Shown here: one piece after another, positions 48,834 to 57,586 of the stretch
How positions within the stretch are numbered: the first letter of the stretch is position 1
Layout: each line of letters begins with the position of its first letter
From: Paracrocinitomix sp039939375
GTDB taxonomy: Bacteria; Bacteroidota; Bacteroidia; Flavobacteriales_D; Crocinitomicaceae
NCBI GenBank assembly: GCA_039939375.1
Contig: JBDVJO010000002.1
Span: 450,599-514,598, forward strand
Length of the DNA: 64,000 nucleotides
Direction: 5' to 3'
Program-made: the position numbers and the translations under genes
The notes under the pieces: generated by a model
What the model saw: the letters and a program-made list of their open reading frames with translations, nothing else
The model's database searches: none
What the model was told of the DNA's origin: nothing

Positions 48834-49850
48834 ATGATAGATTTTAGAAGTGATACAGTAACGAAACCAACAGCTGCAATGAGAGAATTCATGGCTAATG
48901 CCGAAGTTGGTGATGATGTTTTTGGAGACGATCCTACCATTAATGAATTAGAGCGATTAGGAGCCGAGATGTTTGGAAAAGAAGCTGGACTTTTTTGCTC
49001 TTCTGGAACACAAACGAATCAAATAGCTATTAAAGTTTGGACCCAACCTGGGCATGAAGTTATTTGTCATGAAGAATCACATATTTATAGATATGAAGGG
49101 GGAGGAATAGCTGTGAATTCAGGAGCTTCAGTGCGTTTACTAAGAGGAAACTCAGGAAGAATCAACCCAGAAGAAATAAAACCTAATTTGAATCCAGATG
49201 ATCAACATTATCCTAAGACCTCTTTAGTCAGTATAGAAGATACGGCAAATAGAGGAGGGGGAATATGCTATGATTTTAATGACATTAAACGTATCTCTCA
49301 AATTTGCAAAGAACACAATCTTGGTTTTCACTTGGACGGTGCTAGAGTATTTAATGCGCTTGAAGAATCCAATATTTCTACTCAAGATTACGGCGCTCAG
49401 TTTGATACCATTTCAATTTGTCTTTCTAAAGGATTAGGTGCTCCAGTAGGATCATTATTGGTTGGTCCAGCAGATTTTATTGCTAAAGCAAGAAGAGTAA
49501 GAAAGGTTTTTGGCGGTGGAATGCGACAAGCCGGAATTATAGCCGCAGGTGGAATCTATGCCTTGAAAAACAATATTGTTAGATTAAGTGAAGATCATAG
49601 AAGAGCTAAAGAAGTAGGTGAGATTTTATCAGAAAAATCATGGATAACTGAAGTGTTACCGGTGAAAACCAATATAGTTGTAGGGCACTTACCAGATACT
49701 TTAAACGAATATGAGGTGGTAGAAAAGATCAAATCATTTGGAATTCTTTGCGTACCTTTTGGAAACGGAAGAATTAGGTTTACGACTCATCTTGGTATCT
49801 CTGATGAAGACATTCAATATTTAAAAGAAAACCTTCCGAACACATTATGA
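48834..49850 (+). CDS. ltaE: Low-specificity L-threonine aldolase (GntG-type PLP aldolase)
   Basis: 338 residues, fold-type I PLP enzyme that cleaves L-threonine or allo-threonine to glycine and acetaldehyde. Motifs: IDFRSDTVTKPTAAMREFMA, FGDDPTINELE, CSSGTQTNQIAIKVW, FHLDGARVFNA (cofactor Asp and Arg) and the Schiff-base Lys in ISICLSKGLGAPVGSLL. VFGGGMRQAGIIAAGGIYAL follows. Length and order match the family. The gene overlaps the ATG of the next lipoprotein by 4 nt (ATGA). Confidence 0.95.
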   Translation: MIDFRSDTVTKPTAAMREFMANAEVGDDVFGDDPTINELERLGAEMFGKEAGLFCSSGTQTNQIAIKVWTQPGHEVICHEESHIYRYEGGGIAVNSGASVRLLRGNSGRINPEEIKPNLNPDDQHYPKTSLVSIEDTANRGGGICYDFNDIKRISQICKEHNLGFHLDGARVFNALEESNISTQDYGAQFDTISICLSKGLGAPVGSLLVGPADFIAKARRVRKVFGGGMRQAGIIAAGGIYALKNNIVRLSEDHRRAKEVGEILSEKSWITEVLPVKTNIVVGHLPDTLNEYEVVEKIKSFGILCVPFGNGRIRFTTHLGISDEDIQYLKENLPNTL

Positions 49851-50077
49851 AAAAGTTAATTTTTTTAGGCGTTTTAGCAACACTCACATCTTGTAACAAT
49901 GATACTTGGAATGGAGAAGAAAAAACAGCTTTTAAAACCAAGTGTTTAGATGCTGGAGGCTCTTCAGATTACTGTGATTGCTATATGCAAAACGCAATGA
50001 ACGAGTACCCAGAATATGAGCAAATGGATCAAATCTCTTTTGAAGAAGCGGTAGAATTATCAATAGGATGCGAATAG
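49847..50077 (+). CDS. Small cysteine-rich lipoprotein
   Basis: 76 residues with a lipobox (FLGVLATLTSC, Cys near 16). The mature part has four or five Cys (KCLDAGGSSDYCDCYMQN, SIGCE) in a compact helical pattern, C-x11-C-x-C then a terminal Cys, which suggests two disulfides and probably real function. It is coupled to the aldolase (ATGA) and overlaps the next lipoprotein gene by 10 nt. Family not named; I recall similar Bacteroidota proteins. Confidence 0.65.
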   Translation: MKKLIFLGVLATLTSCNNDTWNGEEKTAFKTKCLDAGGSSDYCDCYMQNAMNEYPEYEQMDQISFEEAVELSIGCE

Positions 50078-50706
50078 TGAAATTAAATATCATCTCAGTT
50101 TTATCAATCGTGATGTTTGCTTGTTCTGGTGAGCCAAGTACTCAAGAAACTATTGATTTTGATGAATTAGCCGGTGAAACAGGTGTAGAAACCATAGATA
50201 CAGTGGTAATCGACACAACAAACCTGTTAGATTTATCGACCTATGCAGGTCGCTTAATGAATGCAATGAAAAATGAATATGAGGCGGATACTAATGCTGC
50301 ATTTCATGTGATGGACCGGTATTCTTTCAATACATCAGAAAAATTTATGCTGACAAAAAAAGAGACAGTTAGTTATGGTAGCAATGAAGTTACACCAGTT
50401 GCTGAATTTTATTACTATTCATTCGCTGACACAATCAAAACGAACAACGCCTTTTATAATTATCTAGATGATTTATCTGCCAATGGTGAAAGTGATCCAA
50501 TAAAGTTAAATGAAGAACTTGAACATTTAAAATCCCCTCCATTATTTATGATGGTTTATGACACAGTAATAGTTAGTGCAAATTTTGCTTGTGAGCATAA
50601 ATCAAACAACTGGAGCCCATTAAGAGATTCCATGCTAAGCATTTATGGTAAGGACTATAGGTATTTTATTGATGTCCAATGTGGTGGACCCTTACGTTGG
50701 AAATAA
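50068..50706 (+). CDS. Hypothetical lipoprotein
   Basis: 212 residues. The signal and lipobox are ISVLSIVMFAC (Cys near 19), followed by an acidic linker and a globular domain with LMNAMKNEYEADTNAAFHVM, EVTPVAEFYYYSFADTIKTN and the ending RYFIDVQCGGPLRW. Two cysteines in the second half (FACEHKS, VQCGG) may form a disulfide. No motif recognised. It starts inside the previous lipoprotein gene, so the two are probably co-translated. Confidence 0.65.
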   Translation: MRIVKLNIISVLSIVMFACSGEPSTQETIDFDELAGETGVETIDTVVIDTTNLLDLSTYAGRLMNAMKNEYEADTNAAFHVMDRYSFNTSEKFMLTKKETVSYGSNEVTPVAEFYYYSFADTIKTNNAFYNYLDDLSANGESDPIKLNEELEHLKSPPLFMMVYDTVIVSANFACEHKSNNWSPLRDSMLSIYGKDYRYFIDVQCGGPLRWK

Positions 50707-50790
50707 ATGATTTGCCAACTTTCCTTTTCTGTGAAAATTTCGTATTATAAAATAGAGATGTTGAAGAATTTTAGGCATCTTCGACATTAA

Positions 50791-53037
50791 ATGGCAAAAC
50801 TTAAAAGCATACTTCAAACCGGATTAAATTTTTTTCCAATCCAGTTACTTTTTCTTCACCTGAAAAAGAGCCATTTATTAATAATTTTTTGGCTCATTCT
50901 TTTTGGTATAGTTACGCAAAATCTTGCCATGAAATTCGGGATACCATACCTGTTTTTATCGCCAGAATATTTAGGAGAAGTCTCTTGGCTTTCTTTTCTG
51001 ATTCTGGGGTTTTCAATTGGAGGTTTTTTTATGGCTTTTCACTTGTATAGCTATATTTTAATGGGACCATCTTTTCCTTTTATAGCAACGCTTTCAAGGC
51101 CGTTTTACAAATTCTGCATCAACAATTCGGTTATTCCTATAATTTTCTACTTCACGCTTATTTATAATGTGCATGACGTTCAGTCAAATGAAGAGCTGAT
51201 GAGCTTTGCTGATATCCTAATTCAATGTGCCGCCTTGACTGGTGGTATGGTACTCTTTTTAATTTTAAGCGTATTGTATTTTTTTAGAACAAACTGGGAC
51301 ATCTCTAAATTACAATTGAGAAGAAAAGCTCAGCGTAGGTCGTTTTATTTTTTGGTTGGATCTTTATTTGCTCGAAAGAAATTTTGGTTTGAGTCTCATC
51401 ATGCTCGTGTTTATCACCCCTCTTTCTATCTAGCATCATTAAAAAAAATACTTCCGGCAAGAGACTCTAAACACTACAAAAGAGAAGTGCTTCAAGAAGT
51501 GTTCAGGCAAAACCAATTGAATGCTTCTTTATTTGAAATTATAATAATTGTTTCATTTTTCGTTTTAGGATATTTTGGTGAATATGGATTAGTGCAAATA
51601 CCATCATCCGCTAGCTTTATGTTGCTTTGCACCTTCGCCATAATGATAATTACCATTTTTTATACATGGTTCAAAGGTTGGGCGATTAGCGTAATTGCAG
51701 TTTCATTGCTCATGTTGAATGTCATATCTTCTAAAACTGATTGGCTACAAGTAAAAAACTATGCCTACGGCCTTAACTATAGCACAAAAAATGAGTACAA
51801 TTTAGAAGCCCTTAAAGAATTGCAATATGATACCTTAGCCTATCAAAATGACATTCTCCATCATGAAAATATTCTAGATAATTGGTATGAAAAAGCCTCT
51901 AGAGTGCAACAAACCGAAAAGCCTAAACTAGTTTTAGTGAATTGTTCTGGTGGTGGGTTAAGATCGGCAATGTGGAGTTTCTATGTCATGCAGCAATTGG
52001 ATATTGCCACAGAAAATAAATTTTTCCAAAACGTACATTTTATTACAGGAGCTTCGGGTGGAATGGTAGGGGCGTCCTATTACAGGGAGTTAGAGCTACT
52101 TTCTCAAACAGAAGATGTTGACCAAAGAGATGATAAATATTTGCAAAATATATCTAAAGATTTATTGAATTCAACAGCGTTTAATATGGTAATGCATGAT
52201 GTTTTTATGCGCTACAAAACATCCAATATTAATGGCCAAGAATATGTCCAAGATCGTGGATTCGCCTTTGAGTCTCAGCTGAATGTCAACACCGAATTTG
52301 TATTAGATAAACGACTCATTGATTATCGAAAAGATGAAATGAGGAGTACAACACCCTTGATGCTATTCAGTCCAACAATAATTAATGACGGAAGAAGACT
52401 TATAATGGCCGCTCAGCCATACGGCTTCATGAACGGAACGATTAAACCAGATGAAAAAACCGGACCTGAAAACATTGAGTACTTGAAATTATTTAATGAA
52501 AATCTGGCTTCAAGCGTGCAATTCACTTCAATTTTGAGAATGAACAGTACATTTCCTTACGTATTGCCAATGGTAACCTTACCCACCTCTCCAGAAATAC
52601 AAGTTATGGATGCTGGAATTAGAGATAACTACGGAACCAAGTCAACTATGAGATATATCACTGCCATGGAAGATTGGATTATGGAAAATACTTCTGGTGT
52701 TGTTCTATTGGAGTTGAGAGACATCCAAAAAGATTATGATATTGAAAAACATAATAATAGATTATCTCTGGGAGAAAGATTTATCAAACCTATTTCAAAT
52801 TTTTATGGAAACTACCACCATTCACAAGAATACAATGCAACAGAACTGGTAGATGAACTTGAAAGTTCAAACATTCCTGTTGATGTAGTTACATTCGTCT
52901 TAAGAAAAGATCCCTCTGAAATGATCTCATTATCATGGCATTTAACGCAACGTGAAAAAAATGATATTAAGCGAATTTTTAATAGCGATTACAATCAGAG
53001 TCAAATGAATTTTTTGATAGATTTGCTCAAATTATAA
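50791..53037 (+). CDS. Membrane-bound patatin-like phospholipase
   Basis: 748 residues. The N-terminal half has about six membrane helices (within residues 28-325). The C-terminal half (from about 385) is a patatin domain: LVLVNCSGGGLRSAMWSFYV (oxyanion glycine run), FITGASGGMVGASYY with the nucleophile in G-A-S-G-G, and the catalytic Asp in QVMDAGIRDNYGTKS, the D-x-G pair. Ser and Asp are both present, so it should be an active acyl hydrolase on the inner face of the membrane. It heads a run with DUF389 and GDPD-like genes, pointing to phospholipid turnover. Confidence 0.9.
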   Translation: MAKLKSILQTGLNFFPIQLLFLHLKKSHLLIIFWLILFGIVTQNLAMKFGIPYLFLSPEYLGEVSWLSFLILGFSIGGFFMAFHLYSYILMGPSFPFIATLSRPFYKFCINNSVIPIIFYFTLIYNVHDVQSNEELMSFADILIQCAALTGGMVLFLILSVLYFFRTNWDISKLQLRRKAQRRSFYFLVGSLFARKKFWFESHHARVYHPSFYLASLKKILPARDSKHYKREVLQEVFRQNQLNASLFEIIIIVSFFVLGYFGEYGLVQIPSSASFMLLCTFAIMIITIFYTWFKGWAISVIAVSLLMLNVISSKTDWLQVKNYAYGLNYSTKNEYNLEALKELQYDTLAYQNDILHHENILDNWYEKASRVQQTEKPKLVLVNCSGGGLRSAMWSFYVMQQLDIATENKFFQNVHFITGASGGMVGASYYRELELLSQTEDVDQRDDKYLQNISKDLLNSTAFNMVMHDVFMRYKTSNINGQEYVQDRGFAFESQLNVNTEFVLDKRLIDYRKDEMRSTTPLMLFSPTIINDGRRLIMAAQPYGFMNGTIKPDEKTGPENIEYLKLFNENLASSVQFTSILRMNSTFPYVLPMVTLPTSPEIQVMDAGIRDNYGTKSTMRYITAMEDWIMENTSGVVLLELRDIQKDYDIEKHNNRLSLGERFIKPISNFYGNYHHSQEYNATELVDELESSNIPVDVVTFVLRKDPSEMISLSWHLTQREKNDIKRIFNSDYNQSQMNFLIDLLKL

Positions 53038-53041
53038 GAAC

Positions 53042-54571
53042 ATGTCAGAGCCGACAAATGACCAGGAATTGAACGAAGAAAAGCCTCAAGAAAACACAAG
53101 TAAAAAGGCTAATTCAAAGGGTGAACGAAAAGATGATCCCACTAAAATTCACATTGAAACCAACCCTGTCGAAATAATTTCAGGTACTGCAGGTTTTATT
53201 AAATCCATACTTTCCTTAAGAACAATAAAATATGATCACGCAAAGATTATTGAATCGGTTAAGGATGGAATAGTCTTTAAAGGATATAATGTTTGGATTT
53301 TGATGTTTTCAATCCTAATTGCATCAATAGGACTAAATGTCAATTCTACCGCAGTAGTAATTGGCGCCATGTTAATTTCACCATTAATGGGACCGATTAA
53401 AGGAATTGGTTTTGGTGTAGCAACAAATGATTTTCGATTATTACTAGATTCACTCAAAAACTTAGGAGTTACAGTTGGTATTTCGTTGCTTGTTGCTTAC
53501 ATCTACTTTTTAATTACACCAATTCATGATCCTACAGAAAATATCTTAGCCAGAACGGAACCAACTTTTCTTGATGTACTAATAGCTCTTTTCGGAGGAT
53601 TGGCTGGTGTAGTTGCACATACGCAAGGTAAAAATGATACGGTAATTCCGGGAGTTGCTATTGCTACAGCCTTAATGCCTCCACTTTGTACTGCGGGATA
53701 TGGTCTTGCGGTAGGTAATTGGGCTTATTTTGCCGGAGCATCTTATTTATTTATTCTAAATTCCTTGTTGATTGCTGGATCTGCATACTTTTTTGTGAGA
53801 TACTTAAAATTTCCGAAAAAAGAATATTTAACGCCGAAAATTGAAAAAAGAGTAAGAGTCTACACTCTAGCATTCATTATTGTTGCTGTAGCTCCTTCTG
53901 GTTATTTGTTCTATAAAATGACGAAAAGATCAATTTTTCTAAGCAATGCAAATTTGTTTGTAGAGCAGGTAATACAACCGACTGATGAAAATATGGTAAT
54001 TACTCCACAGTTTAAATTTGACTGGGAAAATTCTGAAATCGATTTAAGTATTACAAACTACTTCGCAGATAATAATGTTTACTCAATGTGGAATAGACAA
54101 TTGAACAATTTTGATCTAGAAAATGTTACCTTAACTATTCATCAAGATGATGACATAAGAACTTTGATGGATGAAGCTTTTCATGAATATGATCAGACAA
54201 ATCATGGTGCTAATACACTCGCAGAATTATTAAGTCGAACAGAAAATGATTTGTTGAAAGCGAATCAAAGAATTAAAGAAATTGAAGATAATATTAAATC
54301 AAAAGAACCTAAAATTCAGTTCGATCATTTGTTGGCAGGTTTCAAAATCGATTACCCAGAGTATAAAAGAATCTATATAAATGAAAGTTATGTGCTCAAT
54401 CAAAAAAAGAACATTGATACGGTATATGCAATTTCGGTAGAATTTAATGCAGGATTTGATGAATTACAACAGTTAAAAATCAATCATAAAATATCCCAAA
54501 GAATGAAGCTTGAACTAAACCAAAAAGCGGGCGTAAAACAAGATTCGGTAAGAGTAATTGTATTGAACTAA
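53042..54571 (+). CDS. DUF389 membrane protein
   Basis: 509 residues. A charged N-terminus (about 1-75) is followed by the DUF389 core of about five or six helices: VWILMFSILIASIGLNVNST, VIGAMLISPLMGPIKGIGFG, VGISLLVAYIYFLITPI, VIPGVAIATALMPPLCTAGY and ASYLFILNSLLIAGSAYFF. The C-terminal 200 residues are a soluble periplasmic-type domain with a coiled segment (LLSRTENDLLKANQRIKEIE). The family has no established function. It starts 4 nt after the patatin and its stop touches the GDPD start, so it is co-transcribed. Confidence 0.9.
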   Translation: MSEPTNDQELNEEKPQENTSKKANSKGERKDDPTKIHIETNPVEIISGTAGFIKSILSLRTIKYDHAKIIESVKDGIVFKGYNVWILMFSILIASIGLNVNSTAVVIGAMLISPLMGPIKGIGFGVATNDFRLLLDSLKNLGVTVGISLLVAYIYFLITPIHDPTENILARTEPTFLDVLIALFGGLAGVVAHTQGKNDTVIPGVAIATALMPPLCTAGYGLAVGNWAYFAGASYLFILNSLLIAGSAYFFVRYLKFPKKEYLTPKIEKRVRVYTLAFIIVAVAPSGYLFYKMTKRSIFLSNANLFVEQVIQPTDENMVITPQFKFDWENSEIDLSITNYFADNNVYSMWNRQLNNFDLENVTLTIHQDDDIRTLMDEAFHEYDQTNHGANTLAELLSRTENDLLKANQRIKEIEDNIKSKEPKIQFDHLLAGFKIDYPEYKRIYINESYVLNQKKNIDTVYAISVEFNAGFDELQQLKINHKISQRMKLELNQKAGVKQDSVRVIVLN

Positions 54572-55381
54572 ATGAAGAACTTAGTTGGCATTATAGTAAT
54601 TCTTACGCTTGTTTCATGTAAAAAAGATTTTTCAGATTTGGATGTAATCGTCAGTAGTCATGCTGCTGAGTCTATTTATTACAAACAAAATGATTATCCC
54701 CCAAATTCATTAGAAGGCATAAAAACTGTTCTTTTAGATGCTAGGTTAGATTGTATTGAGCTGGATGTTCAAATGACAAAAGATAACAAGCTGGTGCTTT
54801 GGCATGATGCTAATTTGGATGTCAACTCTAATTTAAATGGATGTGTAGGGGATTATAATCGTTCAGAATTGTCAAATGCGCAAATTTATGGAACGACTTT
54901 CGAAATCGCATTCCTAGAACAAGCGATTAACCTGGCACTTAACGCAGAAACTAAATTGATACTTGATGTCAAACATTATAATCCCTGTGCGGGAGAGAAA
55001 ATCAACAATACACAATTTAATAGTGCACTCAATGACGAATTAGCAGGCCTGACAGATCTGCAAAAACAAAATATTATTGTGAATTGCAGAGATTTGAATT
55101 TATTGCTAGCACTAACAGATCACTCTGTAATAAAATCTTTAGAAACAGATGAGCTTGAATATGCAAAATCAACCATTCAATCAAGCGATATAAACACAGT
55201 GTTTGTGAAGTTGGACGAATTTTCAGAAGCATGGCAGACTATGTTAGAAACACATCAAGCGGATTTCGGCTTGTACAATTTAAATAATCGTTCAGATGTC
55301 AATAAGGCTTTAGAATTTGCTCCAGATTACGTAATTTCGGATAAATTAGATTATACTTTAACTGTTGTTCATGGGAAATAA
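54572..55381 (+). CDS. Glycerophosphodiester phosphodiesterase-like lipoprotein
   Basis: 269 residues. Lipobox in IVILTLVSCKKDF (Cys near 16). The TIM-barrel GDPD pattern is visible with variations: the family HRG is HAA in VSSHAAESIYYKQ, followed by a PPNSLEGI segment for the usual PENT, then IELDVQMTKDNKLVLWHDANL supplying Glu, Asp and the second His. Loss of the Arg in HRG could lower activity. It is downstream of patatin and DUF389 with no gap and would hydrolyse deacylated phospholipids in the periplasm. Confidence 0.8.
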   Translation: MKNLVGIIVILTLVSCKKDFSDLDVIVSSHAAESIYYKQNDYPPNSLEGIKTVLLDARLDCIELDVQMTKDNKLVLWHDANLDVNSNLNGCVGDYNRSELSNAQIYGTTFEIAFLEQAINLALNAETKLILDVKHYNPCAGEKINNTQFNSALNDELAGLTDLQKQNIIVNCRDLNLLLALTDHSVIKSLETDELEYAKSTIQSSDINTVFVKLDEFSEAWQTMLETHQADFGLYNLNNRSDVNKALEFAPDYVISDKLDYTLTVVHGK

Positions 55382-55715
55382 AAAGAAGAAAAGAGTAGAT
55401 GTAGTGTATTCCACTAACCCTGATTTTAATTTTGAAATCGAGGATGATGAAGATGTTGAAACGCTTCCAAATAATCAGCAATTACTTAAAGTAATGATCG
55501 ATAAAAAGCAACGAAAAGGTAAAGAAGTTACGTTAATTGCAGGATTTGTAGGAACGGAAGATGACTTAAAAGATTTAGGCAAAGAGTTGAAACAAAGATG
55601 TGGTGTTGGCGGATCAGTAAAAGATGGTGAAATCATTGTGCAAGGAAATCAAAGAGATAAAATAATGGCCTATCTTGAAGAGAAAGGTTATAAGGTAAAA
55701 AGAGTAGGGGGATAA
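55371..55715 (+). CDS. SUI1 / eIF1-like translation factor
   Basis: 114 residues from ATG 55371, overlapping the GDPD stop by 11 nt. After a basic, acidic-patched N-terminus the SUI1 fold starts near residue 45: RKGKEVTLIAGFVGTEDDLK, then LKQRCGVGGSVKDGEIIVQG and IMAYLEEKGYKVKRVGG. This is the YciH-type bacterial eIF1 homologue. It is cytoplasmic and may modulate start-site selection. Its place in a lipid operon is probably incidental. Confidence 0.93.
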   Translation: MGNKKKKRVDVVYSTNPDFNFEIEDDEDVETLPNNQQLLKVMIDKKQRKGKEVTLIAGFVGTEDDLKDLGKELKQRCGVGGSVKDGEIIVQGNQRDKIMAYLEEKGYKVKRVGG

Positions 55716-55724
55716 GGTGCTCAG

Positions 55725-55827
55725 AAAATGAGTAACCCCGGTCTTGAACACATTCGGTAATTACTTACCAAGTTAACCAATTTAAACCCTATGAAAAGAA
55801 ATTGCGTTCAAAACCGGGACTCATTTT
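55725..55827 (+). ncRNA. Structured RNA candidate, three-way junction
   Basis: AAAATGAGT (55725-55733) pairs with ACTCATTTT (55819-55827), CCCGGT (55737-55742) with ACCGGG (55813-55818) and TTGAAC (55744-55749) with GTTCAA (55806-55811): 21 pairs in one outer stem with small bulges. Inside are GGTAA-TTAC-TTACC (55756-55769) and CAATTT/AAATTG (55778-55783 and 55799-55804). The stem is followed by TTTTT and a weak AACAAG...CTTTTTGTT hairpin with T run (to about 55855). No frame or tRNA fits. It may be a trans RNA, a 3' UTR or a leader; a 6S-Flavo-type RNA is one thing to test. The 316-nt gap to pyrR otherwise holds only a promoter. Confidence 0.6.
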
Positions 55828-56007
55828 TAACAAGAAAACTTTTTGTTTTAATGTTTAACCCTTGACATAAATATACAGACCTTTCTACGATTATTTCATG
55901 ACAAAAATGTGAACTGTATCTAATTTTGATTCAACTGTATAATCCGCAATTTTAAAAGTTTCCTAAAAAATAATTCACTTTAAGTTCAGAAGTCAAACTT
56001 TAAAATT

Positions 56008-56015
56008 TAACTTTG
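56008..56015 (+). promoter_or_regulatory. -7 element of pyrR-pyrB
   Basis: TAACTTTG is a perfect TAnnTTTG 16 nt before the pyrR ATG. The -33 region is poor. With it the leader is about 10 nt, so PyrR attenuation through a leader hairpin is unlikely from this start. Confidence 0.55.
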
Positions 56016-56031
56016 CTTAATCATATTTTTG

Positions 56032-56583
56032 ATGGAAAAAAGAACAATCTTAAATAGTAAACACGTTGAGATTACCCTTAAGAGATTAGCTAGTCAGCTT
56101 AAGGAAAACCATCAAGATTTCCAAAACACCGTATTGATAGGACTTCAGCCCAGAGGTATTCATGTTCTCGAAAGACTAAAAGAAATTTTAGAAGCTGATT
56201 TGAAGCAAGAATTGACCTGTGGCCAACTTGATATTACGTTTTATCGTGATGATTTCAGAAGAACAGAGCAGCCTTTAATTCCTTCAGTAACGAATATCGA
56301 TTTTATTATTGAAGATAAAAAAGTAGTGTTAATTGATGACGTGTTGTTTACAGGAAGATCAATAAGATCAGGTCTAGATGCTTTACTTGCATTTGGTAGG
56401 CCTAAGCAAGTTGAACTTTTAATTTTAATTGACAGGCAATTTGAAAGACATTTACCGATTCAACCAGATTATACTGGAAAAGCGGTCAACACACTAAAGT
56501 CAGAGGTGGTTGTGGTTGAATGGAGTCAGCATACAGGAGAAGACAAGGTTATTTTATGTACTCAAGAAGATAAGAATGGATAA
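56032..56583 (+). CDS. pyrR: Bifunctional pyrimidine regulator / uracil phosphoribosyltransferase PyrR
   Basis: 183 residues from ATG 56032. The PRPP-binding loop VVLIDDVLFTGRSIRSGLDAL is type I phosphoribosyltransferase, with LIGLQPRGIHVLERL (substrate side) and the end VVVVEWSQHTGEDKV. This length and order match PyrR. In Firmicutes PyrR binds pyr leader RNA; here it may only have UPRTase-like or coregulatory function. The gene overlaps pyrB by 8 nt. Confidence 0.94.
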   Translation: MEKRTILNSKHVEITLKRLASQLKENHQDFQNTVLIGLQPRGIHVLERLKEILEADLKQELTCGQLDITFYRDDFRRTEQPLIPSVTNIDFIIEDKKVVLIDDVLFTGRSIRSGLDALLAFGRPKQVELLILIDRQFERHLPIQPDYTGKAVNTLKSEVVVVEWSQHTGEDKVILCTQEDKNG

Positions 56584-57511
56584 TTTAAGCGTTGATCATT
56601 TAATCGGAATCAAAGATTTGACAAAGTCAGATATAGAATTGATTTTCAAAACTGCCGATAGCTTTAAACAAGTGATTAACAGGCCAATTAAAAAGGTTCC
56701 GTCTTTAAGAGATATCACAATAGCCAATCTTTTTTTCGAAAATTCTACGAGAACGCGATTATCTTTTGAATTGGCAGAGAAGAGATTGTCGGCTGATGTT
56801 GTGAATTTTTCAGCAGCAAGTTCATCAGTAAAGAAAGGGGAGACTTTAATCGATACGGTGAATAACATCCTTGCCATGAAAGTAGATTTGGTTGTTATGA
56901 GGCATCCTAATCCAGGAGCAGCTAAATTCTTGTCTGAAAAAATCAATGCTAGAGTAGTAAATGCCGGTGACGGAACACATGAGCATCCAACACAAGCCCT
57001 GCTTGACGCATACTCAATAAGAGAACAACACGGTGAAGATTTTACTGGTAAAAAAATTGTAATTGTCGGAGATATATCTCACTCAAGAGTGGCACTTTCA
57101 AATATCTTTTGCCTTCAAAAATTGGGAGCTGAAGTAATGGTTTGCGGACCAACGACACTTATCCCTAAACATATAGAAACCCTGGGGGTAAAAGTAGAAC
57201 ATAATCTTAGAAAAGCTCTAGAATGGTGTGACGTTGCAAACATGTTACGAATTCAATTAGAGCGACAAGAGATCAAATATTTCCCATCACTCAGAGAGTA
57301 TACAATGCTTTTCGGCTTAAACAAAGAGTTATTAGATAGCTTGGATAAAAAAATTACCGTAATGCATCCGGGACCAATTAATAGAGGAGTGGAAATTTCT
57401 ACTGATGTGGCAGATAGTGATCAATCTATCATCTTGCAACAAGTCGAAAACGGAGTAGCTATCAGAATGGCTGTAATCTATTTACTTGCCTCTAAAATCA
57501 ACAGATCCTAA
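56576..57511 (+). CDS. pyrB: Aspartate carbamoyltransferase catalytic subunit
   Basis: 311 residues from ATG 56576 (a longer frame from 56510 lies inside pyrR). The first committed step of pyrimidine synthesis: carbamoyl phosphate + aspartate to carbamoyl aspartate. Motifs: FFENSTRTRLSFELAEKRL (carbamoyl-phosphate site S-T-R-T-R), SSSVKKGETL (the Ser/Lys donated from a neighbouring chain), MRHPNPGAAKFLSEK, GDGTHEHPTQALLDAYSIRE, and HPGPINRGVEI. It overlaps pyrR. No pyrI regulatory subunit is beside it. Confidence 0.97.
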   Translation: MDNLSVDHLIGIKDLTKSDIELIFKTADSFKQVINRPIKKVPSLRDITIANLFFENSTRTRLSFELAEKRLSADVVNFSAASSSVKKGETLIDTVNNILAMKVDLVVMRHPNPGAAKFLSEKINARVVNAGDGTHEHPTQALLDAYSIREQHGEDFTGKKIVIVGDISHSRVALSNIFCLQKLGAEVMVCGPTTLIPKHIETLGVKVEHNLRKALEWCDVANMLRIQLERQEIKYFPSLREYTMLFGLNKELLDSLDKKITVMHPGPINRGVEISTDVADSDQSIILQQVENGVAIRMAVIYLLASKINRS

Positions 57512-57586
57512 GAAGTTCACTTTCCTTTCTGTTCAAATTAGCTGAATACACAACGAACCACGCTCCTTCTCATTTGTCATCCTGTC

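Noticed and set aside
56510..56575. Longer N-terminus for PyrB
   Set aside because: It lies inside pyrR and is not in the family; the ATG at 56576 gives the normal start.
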